DNA from: Trachelipus rathkii
Lineage: Eukaryota; Arthropoda; Malacostraca; Isopoda; Trachelipodidae
NCBI GenBank assembly: GCA_015478945.1
Contig: JABUQX010038973.1
Location: forward strand, 112,501 to 122,500
Reading direction: 5' to 3'
DNA: 10,000 nucleotides
A program made the translations under genes and the position numbers. The notes under the pieces were generated by a model, which saw only the letters and a list, made by a program, of their open reading frames with translations, was not told the origin of the DNA and did no database searches. Positions 7,358 to 10,000 of this stretch are shown here, one piece after another. Within the stretch, counting starts at the first letter, position 1. The number at the start of each line of letters is the position of its first letter.

Positions 7358-8243
7358 GGAGCGTTGTATTTCAAAGTGGTAGGGCATACATCCTAGAGGT
7401 TGATATCTTTTGGACACCGTCCCATTCAGTATGTATAATATTAGTTTGTGTACTGTATCAAGGTATATTTACGAACCTTATAACATATGTTCAAGCGCAT
7501 TAGTTTATTTAAAGTCCTGGTATATCAGTGTTTATTACAAACCAAGGGAGATATTCTCGATGGTTGCCGAATGCATACAACATCTGATATAGAAGAGGTA
7601 TGAACTTACATACTTCGATGTAATTTTGAAGTATAATGATATGATACCAATACTGGAAATCCATAAAGAGAAATTACGGTTTGTACAATGAGGGAAAGTT
7701 TATTATGCATGTACACACATTGTGTATTTAATTAATTAATATAGTGTAATTATGTAATAATATTTTAGATTAAACAACTTTTTTCATAACTTATACATAG
7801 AGAAGATTAAAACCGTAAAAACATACCTTGAAAAGGGAGGTAATGGGATAACTTCTATATTTTAACTCTACGTCGTATATAGGTGTAACTTTAAGGCGTA
7901 TAAAACTTGTTTTACATTCCTTAAAGTAATAAGATCTTAAAGGCATACCACAAAGAGGAACATGGCCTACGTCACAGCCGGAGTATTTGTTCTATTTCAC
8001 TCAAGGAATTATAACTTTAGGATAAATAAAACAAACTGCTTTTCTACAAAACAAAATGTTCTTTTCAAAACTAAATGTTTTTCAAAAACTTACAGTGAAA
8101 TGGTATTTTCTATAAATAAAATTAAAAAGTTCAAGTAAAGAAAATAAAATGAACGATTCTTAATAATAGGAACGGTTATATTTTGAAAATACAAAAATGA
8201 ATGTAATGAAAAGTTTTACAACGGGCGTATCATAAAGAAGAAA
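7358..8243. other. Unique spacer at the palindrome centre
   Basis: 886 bp without a mirror partner. AT-rich, with TTAATTAATTAATA at about 7728, ACATACCTTGAAAAGGGAGG at 7822 (a weak echo of the satellite unit start) and ATTCCTTAAAGTAATAAG near 7916. Short open frames, including one of 60 residues at 7410-7592, have no recognisable motif and unremarkable composition. I see no transposase, replication protein or structural RNA. Confidence 0.75.
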
Positions 8244-8341
8244 ATATTTTCGCGACCGCGTAAGTAATATTACGCCGGCGGGTTCATGCGTTGGTTCCGC
8301 ACCGGGTCGCGCTTGCGGGCCCTCTTGCGTTTTGCTTCACA
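8244..8341 (-). other. CpG-dense inner end of right arm with TAATATTAC hairpin
   Basis: TTTTCGCGACCGCG, then GCGTAA-GTAATA-TTACGC (8258-8275), then CCGGCGGG. The stem is 6 bp, or 8 bp with one bulged base. On the minus strand the loop region reads TAATATTAC. Confidence 0.85.
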
Positions 8342-8794
8342 GTGGTGTACTATTAAATCTATTAATTAATTATTATCTATTCTAGTGAAATTAATTAATT
8401 ATTCCTCAATGTAAGTATTTATTATAAAATATGATTATACACTTAGAAAATAAAACACTTTTATTACAAATCAGATAACTTGTGCACCGCTAACAGCAAA
8501 AATGACTATGATTTTAAATGAGTTGGGGTCTAAAAGATAATAAAATATTTCCGATCGAATACGCTGATCGCAGCACGAAGCCTAATTTTCAAAAGGACAA
8601 TAAAATAATTCTCGCACCAAATCCACTACGAGGTCAATATGAATAAAGATTACTCCGACCAATCACAAGTAAGGCAAAACGTATGCTTCTTACCTGCTTA
8701 AAGGATCTTACCGATCCGCATGTTTCAGTTTTAAATATATTTATAAAAAATAATAATAATAACAATGATTCTTGTCTGTACTGGAATTACCTTT

Positions 8795-9028
8795 TGACCT
8801 GGTATTAGGCTTAAATCAGCATGGGATACAAAAAGGCTTATCCTAAATTTAGGCCTAAATTTAGGCCTAACGTAGTTATTGCACCACATTTTACAGAAAA
8901 AGGTAAGTTTGAAATATATTTTGACCTGGAATTAGGCCTAAATCGCCCCGGGATACAAAAAGGATTATCCTAAATATAGGCCTAAAGTAGTTATTTTTTA
9001 AACACATTTTACAGAGAGAGGTCGTTTC
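8795..9028 (-). repeat. 117-bp tandem duplication (right arm)
   Basis: Mirror of 6575-6808, with the two copies meeting near 8910. It contains a perfect 24-bp palindrome at 8842-8865 made of CCTAAATTTAGG twice, absent from the left arm because of a small length difference. Confidence 0.88.
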
Positions 9029-9289
9029 GTATCTGTAAGGATGCGGGTTGTTGGGTTTTCTTCGTGATGATTGTCAAATGTACATATGATAATAATAATA
9101 ATAATAATAAAGAAAATCCGAATTATTTAAAAAAACTTTGAAATATTTTTAGTTAACATCGAGCGAAATAATATAAATGTGAGTGAATAAATTGTTATTT
9201 TTAAATAAGAACTTAGAAAGATTTTAATAAAAATTACCTCGTATGTGATTGGTCGAGAAACTTATTTTGTTATTTTTATACTTATTACA

Positions 9290-9436
9290 TGGCTAAAGAT
9301 GATGTAAAGCAGTAAGTCAATAGAACAAAACGTGGCTTAGCTTGGTGTAGAGGGGTGCTAGGGGCTGACCTTACTGATTTACTGATTTATTGCTTTAAGG
9401 TACGTAAAATATATGTTTTTAATAAAATTTCATAAA
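9290..9436 (-). repeat. Diverged 164-bp satellite unit (right arm)
   Basis: Reverse complement of 6176-6330: ATGTAAAGCAGTAAGTC, a central TAGAGGGGTGCTAGGGGC, TTACTGATTTACTGATTTA, then TTGCTTTAAGGTA. Confidence 0.85.
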
Positions 9437-9649
9437 ATTTTAGTAAAAGTTATTTTAAAACTTGATAGTTATAAAATTTATAAACAAAAAGTATTAACAG
9501 TTAATAATAAATTCTTTGTTCAAAGATAATGATTGATTTATTATAGAAGTTTTAAGAAACTTTGAAATAATTTTAGTTATATTTGAATGAGTAATATAAA
9601 TGTAATGTACGTGTTTAATTAAAACATAGTATGTTTTAATAAATCGTTA

Positions 9650-9912
9650 TATGTGTGAGTGTGCGTGTGTGTGGTGTGTGTGTGTGTGTGTAAGTAAATC
9701 TGTGTGTGAGTGTAAGTAAATCTGTGTGAGTGTAAGTAAATCTGTGTGTGTAAGTAAATCTGTGTGTGAGTGTAAGTAAATCTGTGTGAGTGTAAGTAAA
9801 TCTGTGTGTGTGTGAGTGTAAGTAAATCTGTGTGAGTGTAAGTAAATCTGCGTGTGTAAGTAAATCTGTGTGTGAGTGTAAGTAAATCTGTGTGTGAGTG
9901 TGTGTGTGTGTG
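9650..9912 (-). repeat. TAAGTAAATCTGTGTG minisatellite, 10 copies (right arm)
   Basis: TAAGTAAATC occurs ten times from 9691 to about 9888, flanked by (GT)n. Read as reverse complement it is the same array as 5695-5930, with the same copy number. Confidence 0.95.
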
Positions 9913-10000
9913 TGTAAGTGTAAATGTAAGTGTCTATGGGTAAATGTAAGTGTCATAGTGAATGTGTGTATAAGTGTCATAGTGAATGCGTGTATAAGTG
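9905..10000 (-). repeat. CACTTATA/CCCATAG module (right arm, reversed)
   Basis: TGTCTATGGGTAAATGTAAG and two copies of GTGTCATAGTGAATG, the reverse complement of the module at 5461-5545. The right arm continues out of the window. Confidence 0.85.

Larger units (their letters stand above)
8244..10000 (-). repeat. Right arm of giant imperfect inverted repeat (runs off window)
   Basis: Reverse-complement match of 5461-7357. The inner end at 8244 is sharp; the outer end is beyond 10000. It differs from the left arm by small indels, a replaced segment at about 8546-8582, and lack of the extra CA module. It has an open frame over 9636-9980 only because of the minisatellite. Confidence 0.93.

Noticed and set aside
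7190..7592. Two short open frames at the left inner boundary and in the spacer
   Set aside because: 60-75 residues, no recognisable motif, no conserved partner, and one crosses the arm/spacer boundary.

Overview
This window looks like repeat-dominated, non-coding nuclear DNA from an animal. It is AT-rich and full of dinucleotide microsatellites: (TA)n, (GA)n and (CA)n. It also holds a decayed LINE-type retrotransposon, tandem arrays, and a very large imperfect palindrome. The LINE peptide style and the microsatellite load would suit a mollusc, possibly a cephalopod, but that is recollection and not proof. I see no intact host gene, tRNA, rRNA, CRISPR or bacterial-style operon. The long open frames are translations of simple repeats.

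Layout. 1-323 is (TA)n. 324-489 is a short SINE-like unit with possible Pol III boxes and a 29-base A tail. 490-618 is more (TA)n. 619-1910 (minus strand) is a broken LINE with recognisable endonuclease, linker, reverse transcriptase and C-terminal blocks. Two (GA)n tracts sit exactly where the rest of the open reading frame should be. 1911-2201 is unassigned. 2202-3360 is a patchwork of short phrase-like tandem repeats, many of them self-complementary, interrupted by (CA)n. 3385-3535 is a 10-12 bp array. 3911-4078 is a GC- and CpG-rich minisatellite. 4330-5175 is a satellite of about 164 bp with five copies, each containing an inverted repeat. 5331-5458 is (CA)n.

From about 5461 to the window end there is a giant imperfect inverted repeat. 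The left arm is 5461-7357, the unique centre is 7358-8243 (886 bp), and the right arm is 8244-10000, cut by the window edge. From outside inwards each arm carries a CACTTATA module, a 10-copy GATTTACTTACACT minisatellite, a diverged copy of the 164-bp satellite unit, a (TTA)n tract, a 117-bp tandem duplication rich in TAGGCCTA, TGATTGGTCG motifs, and a CpG-dense inner end with a small hairpin containing TAATATTAC. The same GC-rich motif recurs in the minisatellite at 3963-4071, and the satellite at 4330-5175 recurs in the arms. The palindrome and its left flank therefore appear to be built from one shared set of parts.

No protein that could mobilise the palindrome is visible, so any mobility would have to be supplied in trans. 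A head-to-head duplication, a non-autonomous foldback element and an assembly artefact all remain possible.
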